Shown one piece after another: positions 16,840 to 26,319 of a stretch of DNA of 64,000 nt (positions are counted from its first letter, which is position 1; each line of letters opens with the position of its first letter). Source of the DNA: Mesorhizobium_K sp040049215. Lineage in GTDB: Bacteria; Pseudomonadota; Alphaproteobacteria; Rhizobiales; Rhizobiaceae. The position numbers were made by a program, and so were the translations under genes. The notes under the pieces are model-generated. The model saw only the letters and a list, made by a program, of their open reading frames with translations. It was not told where the DNA came from and made no database searches. The stretch spans positions 1,488,001 through 1,552,000 of the forward strand of contig NZ_JBDZDN010000001.1 in the NCBI RefSeq assembly GCF_040049215.1, read 5' to 3'.

Positions 16840-19800
16840 ATGGCAGATAAGAACCAGCTGAAAATCGCCGATCAGGTCGACCTCGCGGACGACGATCCGT
16901 TTGCGGAACTGACCAGGATCATGGGCTTCGATCCGCGCCAGCCGGCTAGGCAGGCGGCGCAGGAGAAGCAGGCAGCCCCGGTGCAACCGCAGGAGACCGC
17001 CGAAGACGATTTCAGCTTGGACCTTGAAAAGGAGTTGCTCGGTTTCGACCTCGAGGACGAGGTTTCCGATCGGGATGGCGCCGGAGCAGAAGCGGAGGCC
17101 GCCGCGGAGGCGACAACACCGGCTCCAGGACCGGAAACACCAGAAGTCGATTTCGATTTCTCCGCCGCCTTCGATGCGGCCATGGCCGCGCCGGCAGAGG
17201 CAGAAGTTCCGCTCGAAGCTGACGCTACGGCTGAACCGGAGGCCGAGTTCGACCTCGACTTCGGTCTGACCGAAGAGGATGTCCGCGCCCTCGACGCCGA
17301 GACGGTCCAGCCAGCTGCCGCAGCGCCGGAAGACGGGGATGTCGAGGCCGAGTTCGACCTCGGCTTGACCGAAGATGACGTCCGAGCGCTCGACGCCGTG
17401 GCTTTCCGACCGGCAGCGCCCGTCGAGGCCGCGCCGGCCGTCGATGCCGGCTTTGACGACGGCCAGGATTTCGGAGCCGATTTCGCCGCCGCCATGGCCG
17501 ACGTCGACATGGAATTTTCAGCCGATGCGCCGGCTCCCGAACAGGTCGAGACCGCTGCGGATGAGGCCGACAGAACCATCCGGAGCGAGTCCGTTCAGCA
17601 CGAGTTCGTTCAGGACAAGGCCATTCAAGACAAGGCCGATGACGGCGAGGCCGATCTGCACCTCTTCGACGAGGACGATTTCCGCCTCGTCGAGGAGGAA
17701 GCCGAGCCTCCGGTCGAACCAGAATCCGGCCAGTCGACGCTTGACGAGAGCAGTTTGGGCTTTAGCGAGGACGAGCTTCGTCTGGACGATGCGCAACCGG
17801 CCGAGGAGCCCGCGGCCGACGAGTTCGCCTTCGACGATGTCGACTTCGCTGCCGATCTGGTGGCCGACGCCGCGCCTGAAGAGGCTCTCGAGGCGACGCC
17901 GACCGAGGCCGGCTTTGCCGACAGGGGCGCGCCGGGATCCCCGCCTCCCTTCGAACTGTCGGTGCCGCGCTATGAACCGCGCAAGCTGCCGATATCGCCG
18001 ATGGATTTGGCAGCCGACGAGTATCGCCAGCGCGAGACTGCCGCCGCGCCGGCTGGACCCGAATTCAATCTTGAGGACGAGCTGAACGCCCTGCTCGGCA
18101 ACATCAAGGCCAGCCAGGCTGCCGCGGCGGCCGAAATGACGCCCGCGGCAGAACCCGTTGCTGCGTCGGCTGTCTATCGACCGCCGATCGCTTCCCCCGG
18201 GCCGTCAGCCGATTCGGAGGCGTTCCTCGCCGAGCGGATGGCGGAAATTTCTGGCTTCGACGCTCCGGCCAGTCCCGCGGACATCCCGGATGACCTGAGC
18301 TGGGAGCTGGACGATGCGTTCGCCGCGGAAGCCACGGCCGAGGACGATCGGGCCGAGGACGGCGAGGCCAATGAATATGCGGCCCCCGAATATTCCGAAT
18401 ACCGCGCCGGCGAATACGGGACCCACGAATACCGGGTCCAGGACGAGCAGCCCTATGACGCTCGCTACGACCCCTATTCAGCGGCGGCGCAGCCCGAAGC
18501 TTATGCCGAGGACTTCGAGTCCGAGGAGGAGCCGGCTTCGGCCGATTTCGACGAGGCTTATGACCAGCCCGCCGAGGATGATCGGCGAGAACGACCCTCG
18601 ACATATTATGGCGATGCCCTTGCCGGCACCGCGATCGGCGCCGCTGCGTCGCGCTTCGATTCCGGCTTTGCGTCCCGCCAGCCCTTGGCGAGCGCCTGGC
18701 CGCCCGAGCCTGTCGCCGGGCGTCCGCAGGGGGCGGCGAGCGAGCCCTTCAGCCCGCACCGCGATCCTGTCGTGCGCGGCAATCCGATGAAGGAAGACCC
18801 GCTCGACATCATCACCGCCTTGGCGGCGAAATATTCGAAGAAGGAGCCGGTGACCCCCTACGGTCGCGCCATGAGCGTCGCTGCGGGAGCCGCCCCCTAC
18901 ACCGACGACGCTCAGCAGGACGAGAACATCGATATTTCGGCAGCCTTCGACGAACATCCCGATGTGGAAACCGTCGAAGTCGCCGACCAGGCGGTTGCGC
19001 TCGCCGACGATCTCGACATCCCGGAGCTTGCCGAGGAAGAGGAACGTCCGCCGGTGTCGGCCTATGACGACCTCGACGCCGAGTTCTCAAGCCTGCTCAG
19101 CGATATGAACGCCGAGCCGCGCGCCGCGCAGCCGCGCGGTTACGATGACCTGCATGCCGTCGGCTTCGACCCGCGCTCCCATCAGGCCAGCATGTCGGTT
19201 CAGAACGATCCCCGGCAGGCGCAATCGGCCCGCAAGGCCTATGACGACGATCCCGAGCCGGACTCGTTTGCGCTCGACGCGGACGATCTGCCTGGAAGCC
19301 GGGAGCCGGATGCCCGGTATGCCGCCGAGGAATACGACTATGATCCGGACGTCGATCAGGAGATCGCCGTGCCGCATCACCTCGCGGCCGAAAGCCGGCA
19401 GCAGCCGAAATCGCGCGGCATGCTGCTTGCAGCGCTTGTCGGCGGCGTCGCGCTGGTCGGCGCCATCGGCGCCTTCGCGCTTTCCTTCGGCGGCGGTTCC
19501 GGCGAGGATGCGCCGGCGATCGTCAAGGCCGACGACGGGCCCGTGAAGGTCAAGCCGGTGAATCCCGGCGGCGCCACCGTGCCCAACCAGGACAACAAGG
19601 TCTACGAGACGGTCGCGGGCGAAGACGCTGCTGGCGCACCGCAAGAGAAGCTCGTCACCACGGCCGAGGAGCCTATGGATGTGACGCCGCCTCCGCCGGC
19701 CGTCGAAGAGGACGACCTCGCCAGCGCCTCCGGCAAGAGCGAGGATCGCATCGAACAGATCCTGCAGGAGGCCGAGAACCAGACCGACGCCGAAATCGTC

Positions 19801-20436
19801 GCGGTTACGCCGCGCAAGGTCCGCACCATGGTCGTCAAGCCGGACGGCACGCTGGTGCCGCGTGAGGACGAGCCGGCGGGTGCGTCGGACGAGCAAACCG
19901 ATACCATCGCCGCGGCGGTGCCGGAGACTCCTGCGCCGGAAGCCGTTCCGGAAGCAACGGGCGCCCTGCCTGCTGCGACCCCGCCTGAACTCGCGCCGGC
20001 TCCGGAGGAGACAACGGCCGCCACAGCGCCGCTGCCTGCCCAGCAGGAGCCCGCAGCCGAGCAGGAGGAGGAGTCAGCGACGATGCCTGAAACGGCGCCG
20101 ATCGCCCCGCTTCGTCCGGCCGACCAGCCGATCGACGTGGTCGGCGAGGTCAAGCCCGATCAGGTCGCCGCCGCTGCCACGACGGCGGCGAACGGCAATT
20201 GGGCGATGCAGATCGCGTCGCAGCCCAGCGAAGCCGCCGCGCAGTCCTCTTACCAGGATCTCGCCCGCCGCTACGGCAATGTGTTGCAGGGCCGCGAGGT
20301 AAACATCGTCAAGGCCGAGATAGCCGGCAAGGGCACGTTCTGGCGCGTCCGCGTGCCGGCCGCGAGCCGCAACGAGGCGATCGGGCTCTGCGAGAACTAC
20401 AAGGCCGCCGGCGGCAACTGCTTCGTATCGAGGTAG
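16840..20436 (+). CDS. Large acidic SPOR-domain protein, single membrane anchor
   Basis: A 1198-residue protein. Residues 1-860 are a long, very acidic, alanine/proline-rich cytoplasmic region of low complexity. One membrane segment is at about 861-884 (GMLLAALVGGVALVGAIGAF). A proline/alanine-rich periplasmic linker leads to a C-terminal SPOR domain (about 1120-1198, GNWAMQIASQPSEAAAQ to GGNCFVSR). SPOR domains bind denuded septal peptidoglycan, so a role in division or envelope is inferred. Two near-identical segments, AEFDLDFGLTEEDVRALDA and AEFDLGLTEDDVRALDA (nucleotides about 17245-17299 and 17350-17395), form an internal repeat. The ATG at 16840 has GGGAAG upstream. nagZ, a muropeptide recycling gene, follows. 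Confidence 0.88.
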   Translation: MADKNQLKIADQVDLADDDPFAELTRIMGFDPRQPARQAAQEKQAAPVQPQETAEDDFSLDLEKELLGFDLEDEVSDRDGAGAEAEAAAEATTPAPGPETPEVDFDFSAAFDAAMAAPAEAEVPLEADATAEPEAEFDLDFGLTEEDVRALDAETVQPAAAAPEDGDVEAEFDLGLTEDDVRALDAVAFRPAAPVEAAPAVDAGFDDGQDFGADFAAAMADVDMEFSADAPAPEQVETAADEADRTIRSESVQHEFVQDKAIQDKADDGEADLHLFDEDDFRLVEEEAEPPVEPESGQSTLDESSLGFSEDELRLDDAQPAEEPAADEFAFDDVDFAADLVADAAPEEALEATPTEAGFADRGAPGSPPPFELSVPRYEPRKLPISPMDLAADEYRQRETAAAPAGPEFNLEDELNALLGNIKASQAAAAAEMTPAAEPVAASAVYRPPIASPGPSADSEAFLAERMAEISGFDAPASPADIPDDLSWELDDAFAAEATAEDDRAEDGEANEYAAPEYSEYRAGEYGTHEYRVQDEQPYDARYDPYSAAAQPEAYAEDFESEEEPASADFDEAYDQPAEDDRRERPSTYYGDALAGTAIGAAASRFDSGFASRQPLASAWPPEPVAGRPQGAASEPFSPHRDPVVRGNPMKEDPLDIITALAAKYSKKEPVTPYGRAMSVAAGAAPYTDDAQQDENIDISAAFDEHPDVETVEVADQAVALADDLDIPELAEEEERPPVSAYDDLDAEFSSLLSDMNAEPRAAQPRGYDDLHAVGFDPRSHQASMSVQNDPRQAQSARKAYDDDPEPDSFALDADDLPGSREPDARYAAEEYDYDPDVDQEIAVPHHLAAESRQQPKSRGMLLAALVGGVALVGAIGAFALSFGGGSGEDAPAIVKADDGPVKVKPVNPGGATVPNQDNKVYETVAGEDAAGAPQEKLVTTAEEPMDVTPPPPAVEEDDLASASGKSEDRIEQILQEAENQTDAEIVAVTPRKVRTMVVKPDGTLVPREDEPAGASDEQTDTIAAAVPETPAPEAVPEATGALPAATPPELAPAPEETTAATAPLPAQQEPAAEQEEESATMPETAPIAPLRPADQPIDVVGEVKPDQVAAAATTAANGNWAMQIASQPSEAAAQSSYQDLARRYGNVLQGREVNIVKAEIAGKGTFWRVRVPAASRNEAIGLCENYKAAGGNCFVSR

Positions 20437-20520
20437 CATCGCTGCCGCCGGGCAGAAGACCGGCGGCGGTTCCGGGAAAAGCGGGAACGGGGTTTCCGTT
20501 CGGACTTGCGACAGGAAAAC

Positions 20521-20557
20521 AAAACGGCGCGGCTTCACGGCAGCGCCGTTTTCCTTT
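20521..20557 (+). terminator. Terminator after the SPOR protein gene
   Basis: AAAACGGCGC at 20521-20530 pairs with GCGCCGTTTT at 20543-20552 across a 12-nt loop, followed by CCTTT. The A-run before and T-run after make it able to act on both strands. Confidence 0.8.
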
Positions 20558-20621
20558 GATTCCAAAGCATAAACGGGCCGACCGATGGTGCGACGGCCCG
20601 TAGTTGAGGTAAACTGACGTT

Positions 20622-21644
20622 ATGACCGAATCAAAAGCCATGATTCTCGGCTGCCACGGGAAGTCGCTCAGCCGCGAGGAAATCCGGTTCTATCGCGGCG
20701 AATGCCCGTGGGGCTTCATCCTGTTCGCCCGCAACATTTCCGAGGCCGAGCAGATAAGCGACCTCGTTGCCGGGATGCGCGACAGCGTCGGTCGGCCCGA
20801 TGCGCCGGTCTTCATCGACCAGGAAGGCGGTCGCGTGCAGCGCATCCGCCCGCCGCTCGCTCCCAACTATCCCGCCGGCGCCGCGCTCGGGGCCATGTGG
20901 CAGCAGGATCACGAAGCGGGCGAGCGCGCCGTCTGGCTGCTGGCGCGGCTCCACGCCTTCGACCTCCAGCGCTACGGCATCACCGCCGATTGCCTGCCGG
21001 TGCTTGACGTGCCGATCGAGGGCGCGAGCGACGTCATCGGCTCGCGCGCCTACGGCAAGAAGCCGGAAATCGTCACCGCGATGGGCCGCGCCGCCGCCGA
21101 GGGCCTGATGTCGGGCGGCGTGCTACCTGTCATGAAGCACATTCCCGGCCACGGTCGCGCCTTTTCCGACACCCATTTCGAGCTGCCGACCGTCGATGCC
21201 ACGCTTGGCGAACTGCAGCGCCACGATTTCGTGCCGTTCCGGGAACTTGCGCACCTGCCGATGGCGATGACCGCGCATGTCGTCTTCAGCGCCATCGATC
21301 CGGACAATCCGGCCACCACCTCCGGCAAGGTCATCGACGAGATCATTCGCCGCGAGATCGGCTTCGACGGCCTCTTGATCAGCGACGACACCTCGATGAA
21401 GGCGCTTTCTGGGGATTTCCCGTCAAAGGCCGCCGCGATCCTTGCGGCCGGCTGCGATATCGTCCTTCACTGCAATGGCGAAATGGAGGAGATGGCGGGC
21501 ATCGCATCCCGCACCGGGGGGCTCGAAGGAACCTCGCTGGAACGGGCTAGGCGCGCACTCACCTGCATCAAGGACCGGGACGTGGCCAACGAGGCGGAAG
21601 TCCGCGCCGAATTCGCGACCTATTTCGAAACGATGGTGGCATAG
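20622..21644 (+). CDS. nagZ: Beta-N-acetylhexosaminidase (GH3)
   Basis: NagZ removes N-acetylglucosamine from anhydro-muropeptides in the cytosol during peptidoglycan recycling. The 340-residue, single-domain GH3 protein has the hallmark KHIPGHGRAFSDTH around residues 172-185, which includes the His/Asp dyad. FIDQEGGRVQR near 65 and LLISDDTSMKAL near 250 (nucleophile Asp) are also typical. It starts 65 bp after a terminator and is followed 14 bp later by scpA, so nagZ-scpA-scpB look like one operon. Confidence 0.96.
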   Translation: MTESKAMILGCHGKSLSREEIRFYRGECPWGFILFARNISEAEQISDLVAGMRDSVGRPDAPVFIDQEGGRVQRIRPPLAPNYPAGAALGAMWQQDHEAGERAVWLLARLHAFDLQRYGITADCLPVLDVPIEGASDVIGSRAYGKKPEIVTAMGRAAAEGLMSGGVLPVMKHIPGHGRAFSDTHFELPTVDATLGELQRHDFVPFRELAHLPMAMTAHVVFSAIDPDNPATTSGKVIDEIIRREIGFDGLLISDDTSMKALSGDFPSKAAAILAAGCDIVLHCNGEMEEMAGIASRTGGLEGTSLERARRALTCIKDRDVANEAEVRAEFATYFETMVA

Positions 21645-21658
21645 GAGAACGGATCGAC

Positions 21659-22510
21659 TTGGCGGAGACCTCGGAAAGCAAGGCTGGAAAAGCCGCCCCG
21701 ATGGATCGCCCCATGGATAGGCTGTGGGCGGAGAACGACGATTCGCGCACCAGCGACGACCCCTCGCTGGTCGTCGACGTCGCCGGTTTCGAAGGCCCGC
21801 TCGACCTGCTCCTCCACCTCGCGCGCAACCAGAAGGTCGACCTCGCCCGCATCTCGATCCAGGCGCTCGCCGACCAGTACCTCGTCTTTATCGAGACGGC
21901 GCGCGCGCTGCGCCTCGAACTCGCCGCCGACTATCTCGTCATGGCCGCTTGGCTCGCCTTCCTGAAATCGAAGCTGCTGATTCCCAAGCAGCCGGGCGAG
22001 GATGGCGAGAGCGGCGAGGAGCTCGCCGCCGTGCTGCAGTTCCGCTTGAAGCGCCTTGAAGCCATGCGCGACGCGGCAGCCCGCCTCGTCAACCGCAACC
22101 GGCTCGGCCGCGACGTCTTCGCCCGCGGCATGCCTGAACTCGTCATCGTCGAGAAGCGCAACGAGTGGTCCGCCACGCTCTATGATCTGCTCACCGCCTA
22201 TGCGGTGCAGCGCCAGCGCCAGGCGGTCAACAGCGTCAGCATCGCCAAGCGCGGCGTCTGGTCGCTCAAGGACGCGCGCGATCTTTTGACCCGAATGGTC
22301 GGCGCGCTCAGCGACTGGACCGCGCTCGACCAGTTCCTGGTCGAATATCTGGTGACGCCCGAAGATCGCGCGACGGCGATCGCCAGTTCTTTCGCCGCGA
22401 GCCTCGAGCTCATCCGCGAAGGCGCACTGGAAGCCCGACAGGAGGTAGCCTTCGCGCCACTCTATCTGCGCGGCCGGCAGGCAAGAAAGCCCATTGAGGT
22501 GGTATCATGA
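21659..22510 (+). CDS. scpA: Segregation and condensation protein A
   Basis: ScpA is the kleisin that bridges the heads of the SMC dimer in chromosome condensation. The 283-residue product has the N-terminal FEGPLDLLLHLARNQKVDL and the middle YLVMAAWLAFLKSKLLIP, both diagnostic. The TTG at 21659 is preceded by AGGAG with an 11-nt spacer. ATG codons at 21701 or 21713 would give a protein 14 or 18 residues shorter and are possible. Its last four bases overlap scpB (ATGA), so the two subunits are coupled in translation. Confidence 0.93.
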   Translation: MAETSESKAGKAAPMDRPMDRLWAENDDSRTSDDPSLVVDVAGFEGPLDLLLHLARNQKVDLARISIQALADQYLVFIETARALRLELAADYLVMAAWLAFLKSKLLIPKQPGEDGESGEELAAVLQFRLKRLEAMRDAAARLVNRNRLGRDVFARGMPELVIVEKRNEWSATLYDLLTAYAVQRQRQAVNSVSIAKRGVWSLKDARDLLTRMVGALSDWTALDQFLVEYLVTPEDRATAIASSFAASLELIREGALEARQEVAFAPLYLRGRQARKPIEVVS

Positions 22511-23262
22511 CCGAAGGCGCCAACGCTTCCGTCGTTCCGTTCCCGAGGGCCGAGGCCGCCGTCGGGGACGGCGAAGCCGAAACCCCTCTGCGCAACCCGG
22601 CGGAGCGCCTGCATCTGGCCGAAGCCGTGCGCATGGCGGAAGCCATCGTCTTCGCCAGCGCCGAGCCGGTGAGCGAGAAACAGATCGCCCAGCGCCTGCC
22701 CGAAGGCATCGACGTTCCGGCCGCCATGGCCGAGCTGCAGCAGATTTATGCCCGACGCGGCGTCAATCTCGTGCGCGTCGGGGACGGCTGGGCCTTCCGT
22801 ACCGCCGGCGACCTCGCCTTCCTGATGAGCCGCGACTCGGTGCAGCAGAAGAAGCTGTCCCGCGCGGCGCTCGAAGTGCTCGCCATCGTCGCCTACCACC
22901 AGCCGGTCACCCGCGCCGAGATCGAGGATATTCGCGGCGTCGAAACCTCCAAGGGCACCATCGACACGCTGATGGAGACCGAATGGGTCCGCATGCGCGG
23001 ACGCCGCCGCACGCCGGGCCGCCCGGTCACCTACGGCACGACGGACAAGTTCCTCGACCATTTCGCTCTGGAGGAGATCCGCGACCTGCCCGGAATGGAG
23101 GAGCTGAAGGGCGCCGGCCTGCTCGCCGCGCGCATGCCCGCCAACTTCTCGATGCCGGTGCCGCCGTCCGATCCCGACCTGCTGACCGAGGACGAGGATC
23201 CGCTGACCGACGTGGACCTCGAGGAACTCGGTCTGTTGACACCCCGCGTCACAGATGATTGA
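22507..23262 (+). CDS. scpB: Segregation and condensation protein B
   Basis: ScpB dimerises and binds ScpA in the Smc-ScpAB complex. The 251-residue product shows the two winged-helix domains (EAIVFASAEPVSEKQIAQRLP near 40; LEVLAIVAYHQPVTRAEIEDIRG near 125) and the conserved GRPVTYGTTDKFLDHF near 175. The C-terminal tail is acidic and variable. It overlaps scpA by 4 bp. Confidence 0.96.
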   Translation: MTEGANASVVPFPRAEAAVGDGEAETPLRNPAERLHLAEAVRMAEAIVFASAEPVSEKQIAQRLPEGIDVPAAMAELQQIYARRGVNLVRVGDGWAFRTAGDLAFLMSRDSVQQKKLSRAALEVLAIVAYHQPVTRAEIEDIRGVETSKGTIDTLMETEWVRMRGRRRTPGRPVTYGTTDKFLDHFALEEIRDLPGMEELKGAGLLAARMPANFSMPVPPSDPDLLTEDEDPLTDVDLEELGLLTPRVTDD

Positions 23263-23317
23263 CCCGATGCGGAGAGGGCAGGCATCCCACGCTTGACCTT
23301 GGCACCGGAGCCTTTCG

Positions 23318-24439
23318 TTGAACGTCCAGCGTACCAAACCCGTCGCGCCCGTCGCCGCCTCGCGGGTCACGGCGGGCGTCACCTTCGCAGCGCGGCTCGC
23401 CTTCGAGAACATCGGCCATTCCTTCAACGCGCATCGCCAGACGCTTGCCGACATTTCCTTCGCCGCCGAACCGGGCGAGGTGCTTTGCCTGCTCGGTCCC
23501 TCCGGTTCGGGCAAGACGACGCTGCTCAGGATCGCCGCCGGCATCGAGCCGCAGACCTCCGGCCGCGTGCTGCTCAACGACAGGGAGATTGCGGGGCCTT
23601 CCGTCTTCCTGCCGCCCGAGCAGCGCTCGATCGGGCTGGTCTTCCAGGATTTCGCGCTCTTTCCGCACCTCACCATCCTCGACAATGTGCGCTTCGGCCT
23701 GACCGCGCTATCGCGCGAGGAGGCACGCCGCGAGGCCCATATCGCGCTATCGCGCGTCGGCCTGGAGCACCACGCGCAGTCCTTCCCGCATGTGCTGTCC
23801 GGCGGCGAGCAGCAGCGCGTCGCGCTTGCCCGCGCGCTTGCGCCGAGGCCCGCCGTGCTTCTGATGGACGAGCCTTTTTCGGGCCTCGATTCCCGCCTGA
23901 AGGATTCCGTGCGCGCCGAGACGCTGGCGATCCTACGCGAAAGCCGGGCCACGGCGATCGTCGTCACCCATGACGCGGAAGAAGCCATGCGGCTTGGCGA
24001 CCGCATAGCGCTTCTGAAATCCGGGCGGCTTGTCCAGGCCGGCCGCGCCGAGGAACTTTATCTTAAACCGGCCAACCTCTTCGTCGCCGGCTTCTTCTCC
24101 GAACTCAACCTGTTCGACGCCAGGGTGCGGGACGGCACGGCCGACACGCCGGTCGGCAAGGTAGCGGCCTCCGGTTTCACGGAGGGCGCCCAGGTCACCA
24201 TCGCCGTGCGCATGTCCGGTTTCGACGTCAGCGAGGACGCCGGCGGCGCCGAGGCGCGTATCCTCTCGCGGCGTTATCTCGGTGTCGTGGAGCTCATCGA
24301 ATTCGCCGTTTCGGGGGCCGAAAATCCAGTCCGCGCGCGAATCCGCTGCGGCGCATTGTCTCCCAATGCACGAGATATATGGCTTTCGCTTCGCAAGTCT
24401 GACGTACTTGTGTTTGAAACCGGCGACGAAAACGCATAG
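23318..24439 (+). CDS. ABC transporter ATP-binding protein (FbpC/PotA-like), orphan
   Basis: A 373-residue ATPase with Walker A GPSGSGKTT (about residues 60-68), Q-loop VFQDFALFPHL, signature LSGGEQQR near 158, Walker B VLLMDEPFSGLD near 178 and switch VTHDAEEAM. The C-terminal 120 residues form a regulatory TOBE-like region. The general layout is that of iron(III) or polyamine importers. No permease or binding-protein gene is adjacent; it sits between scpB and tatA. The TTG at 23318 has CGGAG upstream. The substrate is unknown. Confidence 0.85.
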   Translation: MNVQRTKPVAPVAASRVTAGVTFAARLAFENIGHSFNAHRQTLADISFAAEPGEVLCLLGPSGSGKTTLLRIAAGIEPQTSGRVLLNDREIAGPSVFLPPEQRSIGLVFQDFALFPHLTILDNVRFGLTALSREEARREAHIALSRVGLEHHAQSFPHVLSGGEQQRVALARALAPRPAVLLMDEPFSGLDSRLKDSVRAETLAILRESRATAIVVTHDAEEAMRLGDRIALLKSGRLVQAGRAEELYLKPANLFVAGFFSELNLFDARVRDGTADTPVGKVAASGFTEGAQVTIAVRMSGFDVSEDAGGAEARILSRRYLGVVELIEFAVSGAENPVRARIRCGALSPNARDIWLSLRKSDVLVFETGDENA

Positions 24440-24473
24440 ATCGTAGCCAGAGAAACATGGGAAGAGAGTAACA

Positions 24474-24695
24474 ATGGGTTCCTTTTCAATCTGGCACTGG
24501 CTGATCGTGCTGGTCGTCGTGCTCCTGGTCTTCGGCCGCGGCAAGATCCCCGAACTGATGGGTGACATGGCCAAGGGCATCAAAAGCTTCAAGAAGGGCA
24601 TGGCGGACGACGACACGGCCGACGAAGCCAAGACCGTCGAGCATCGCGCCGACGAGGCCCTGAACGCGTCCAAGGAAAAGGCTTCGAAGAGCTGA
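24474..24695 (+). CDS. tatA: Sec-independent translocase protein TatA
   Basis: TatA assembles into the pore-forming part of the twin-arginine export system for folded proteins. The 73-residue product has an N-terminal membrane helix (about 5-21), the FGRGKIPELMGD hinge and an amphipathic helix (AKGIKSFKKG), then a charged tail. It begins the tatABC operon. A Tat-type signal peptide occurs on the DUF1513 protein at 37179-38288. Confidence 0.96.
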   Translation: MGSFSIWHWLIVLVVVLLVFGRGKIPELMGDMAKGIKSFKKGMADDDTADEAKTVEHRADEALNASKEKASKS

Positions 24696-24736
24696 CGCCC
24701 GGAAAACGCGTGATCTCCTAGAGCCGGACAGAAGCC

Positions 24737-25360
24737 ATGTTCGATATCGGCTGGACCGAGATGCTGGTGATCGCGGTCGTCATGATCGTGGTAGTGGGTC
24801 CGAAGGATCTGCCGAAGATGCTGCGCACCTTCGGCAAGACCACGACAAAGCTGCGCTCGATGGCCGGCGATTTCCAGAAGCAGTTCAACGAGGCGCTGAA
24901 GGAGGCCGAGCTCGACGACATCAAGAAGTCGGTGGATTCGCTGAAGGGCCTCAATCCGGCGACCGAGATCAAAAAGCAGCTCAACCCGTTCGAGAAGGTT
25001 GCGTCCGACGTCCGCGCCGGTCTCGATGCCGCGATGAAGCCTAAGCCCGCCGCGGCTCCGGCCGCCGTCGCCGCCGAGCCGCTGAAGAACGGCGCCATCT
25101 CCGAAACGCCTTCTTCCACGATGCCTGCCGTGCCCGTCCCCGCCGCCCGGGCTTCCGCCGCCAGCCCCGACCCGGCGGCCCCGCCGCCGGCTCAGCCTGT
25201 TGCAGCGCCGGCCGCAGTTGCGGTAGCCGCCGTGCCGCCGGTAACAAAGGCGGGTCGCTCGAAGGCTGCTCCCAAAGCCGCCGCAAAGGCGGCGGCGAAG
25301 CCGGCCGGCGCCAAGGCCAAGGCCGCGCCCAGGAAGAAACCCGAAAGCAGCGCGCAGTGA
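24737..25360 (+). CDS. tatB: Sec-independent translocase protein TatB
   Basis: TatB forms the signal-peptide receptor with TatC. The 207-residue product has the start MFDIGWTEMLVIAVVMIVVVGPKDLP split as one membrane helix and the hinge glycine-proline, then an amphipathic helix. The C-terminal half (about 95-207) is a low-complexity alanine/proline/lysine region, common in alphaproteobacterial TatB. Its stop overlaps the GTG start of tatC. Confidence 0.95.
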   Translation: MFDIGWTEMLVIAVVMIVVVGPKDLPKMLRTFGKTTTKLRSMAGDFQKQFNEALKEAELDDIKKSVDSLKGLNPATEIKKQLNPFEKVASDVRAGLDAAMKPKPAAAPAAVAAEPLKNGAISETPSSTMPAVPVPAARASAASPDPAAPPPAQPVAAPAAVAVAAVPPVTKAGRSKAAPKAAAKAAAKPAGAKAKAAPRKKPESSAQ

Positions 25361-26232
25361 CCCCCGACCAGGACGAGATCGAAAAATCGTCGGCGCCGCT
25401 CATCGAACATCTGATCGAGCTGCGCTCGCGGCTGATGTGGTCGATCGGCGGCTTCTTCATCGCCTTCCTGGTCTGCTTCTACTTCGCCAAGCAGCTCTTC
25501 AACCTGCTCGTCATCCCGTTCAAATGGGCGGTCGCCTGGGCCGGTATCGGTGACGGGCATGTCGAACTCATCTACACCGCACCGCAGGAATTCTTCTTCA
25601 CCCAGATCAAGCTCGCAATGTTTGGCGGGCTGGTGATCGCCTTCCCGCTGATCGCAACCCAGATCTACAAATTCATTGCTCCCGGCCTCTACAAGAACGA
25701 GCGCGGCGCCTTCCTGCCCTTCCTCATCGCCTCGCCGATCCTGTTCCTCACCGGTGCGGCGCTGGTCTATTTCTTCTTCACCCCTATGGTGATGTGGTTC
25801 TTCCTCGCGATGCAGCAGACGGGCGAGGGTGGCGAGGTGCAGATTTCACTGCTGCCCAAGGTGTCGGAGTATCTCAGCCTCATCATGACGCTGATCTTCT
25901 CCTTCGGCCTGGTCTTCCAACTGCCGGTGGTGACCACGCTGATGGCCCGCGTCGGGCTGCTCACGTCCAAGGGGCTCGCCGACAAGCGCAAATGGGCGAT
26001 CGTCATCGCCTTCATCGTCGCCGCTGTGCTCACGCCACCCGATCCCGTCAGCCAGATCGGCCTCGCGGTGCCGACGATCCTCCTCTACGAGATTTCGATC
26101 TGGGCCGCCCGCATGATCGAACGCAACCGCGAAGCAGAGCGCCTCGCCCGCGAGAAGAAGGAAGCGGCGGAGGAAGTCGCCGAACGAGTTGCGAAAGCAG
26201 CCGCTGCCGGCGGTGAAACAGCGGCTAGCTGA
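25357..26232 (+). CDS. tatC: Sec-independent translocase protein TatC
   Basis: TatC recognises the twin-arginine signal. The 291-residue product has six membrane segments and the family segments SSAPLIEHLIELRSRLMWSI near 11-30 and FFTPMVMWFFL. The C-terminal tail (about 245-291) is charged and helical. The GTG start at 25357 overlaps the tatB stop by 4 bp, indicating coupled translation. The gene converges with the SDR gene about 90 bp downstream. Confidence 0.96.
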   Translation: MTPDQDEIEKSSAPLIEHLIELRSRLMWSIGGFFIAFLVCFYFAKQLFNLLVIPFKWAVAWAGIGDGHVELIYTAPQEFFFTQIKLAMFGGLVIAFPLIATQIYKFIAPGLYKNERGAFLPFLIASPILFLTGAALVYFFFTPMVMWFFLAMQQTGEGGEVQISLLPKVSEYLSLIMTLIFSFGLVFQLPVVTTLMARVGLLTSKGLADKRKWAIVIAFIVAAVLTPPDPVSQIGLAVPTILLYEISIWAARMIERNREAERLAREKKEAAEEVAERVAKAAAAGGETAAS

Positions 26233-26319
26233 CGGCCGGGCGGCGGCCGCCGTGGCGACCATGAAGCTTGGCTCCCTTCCTCGCCCTTTCGATGGGCTTC
26301 GACTGGAAGGGAAAGCGGC

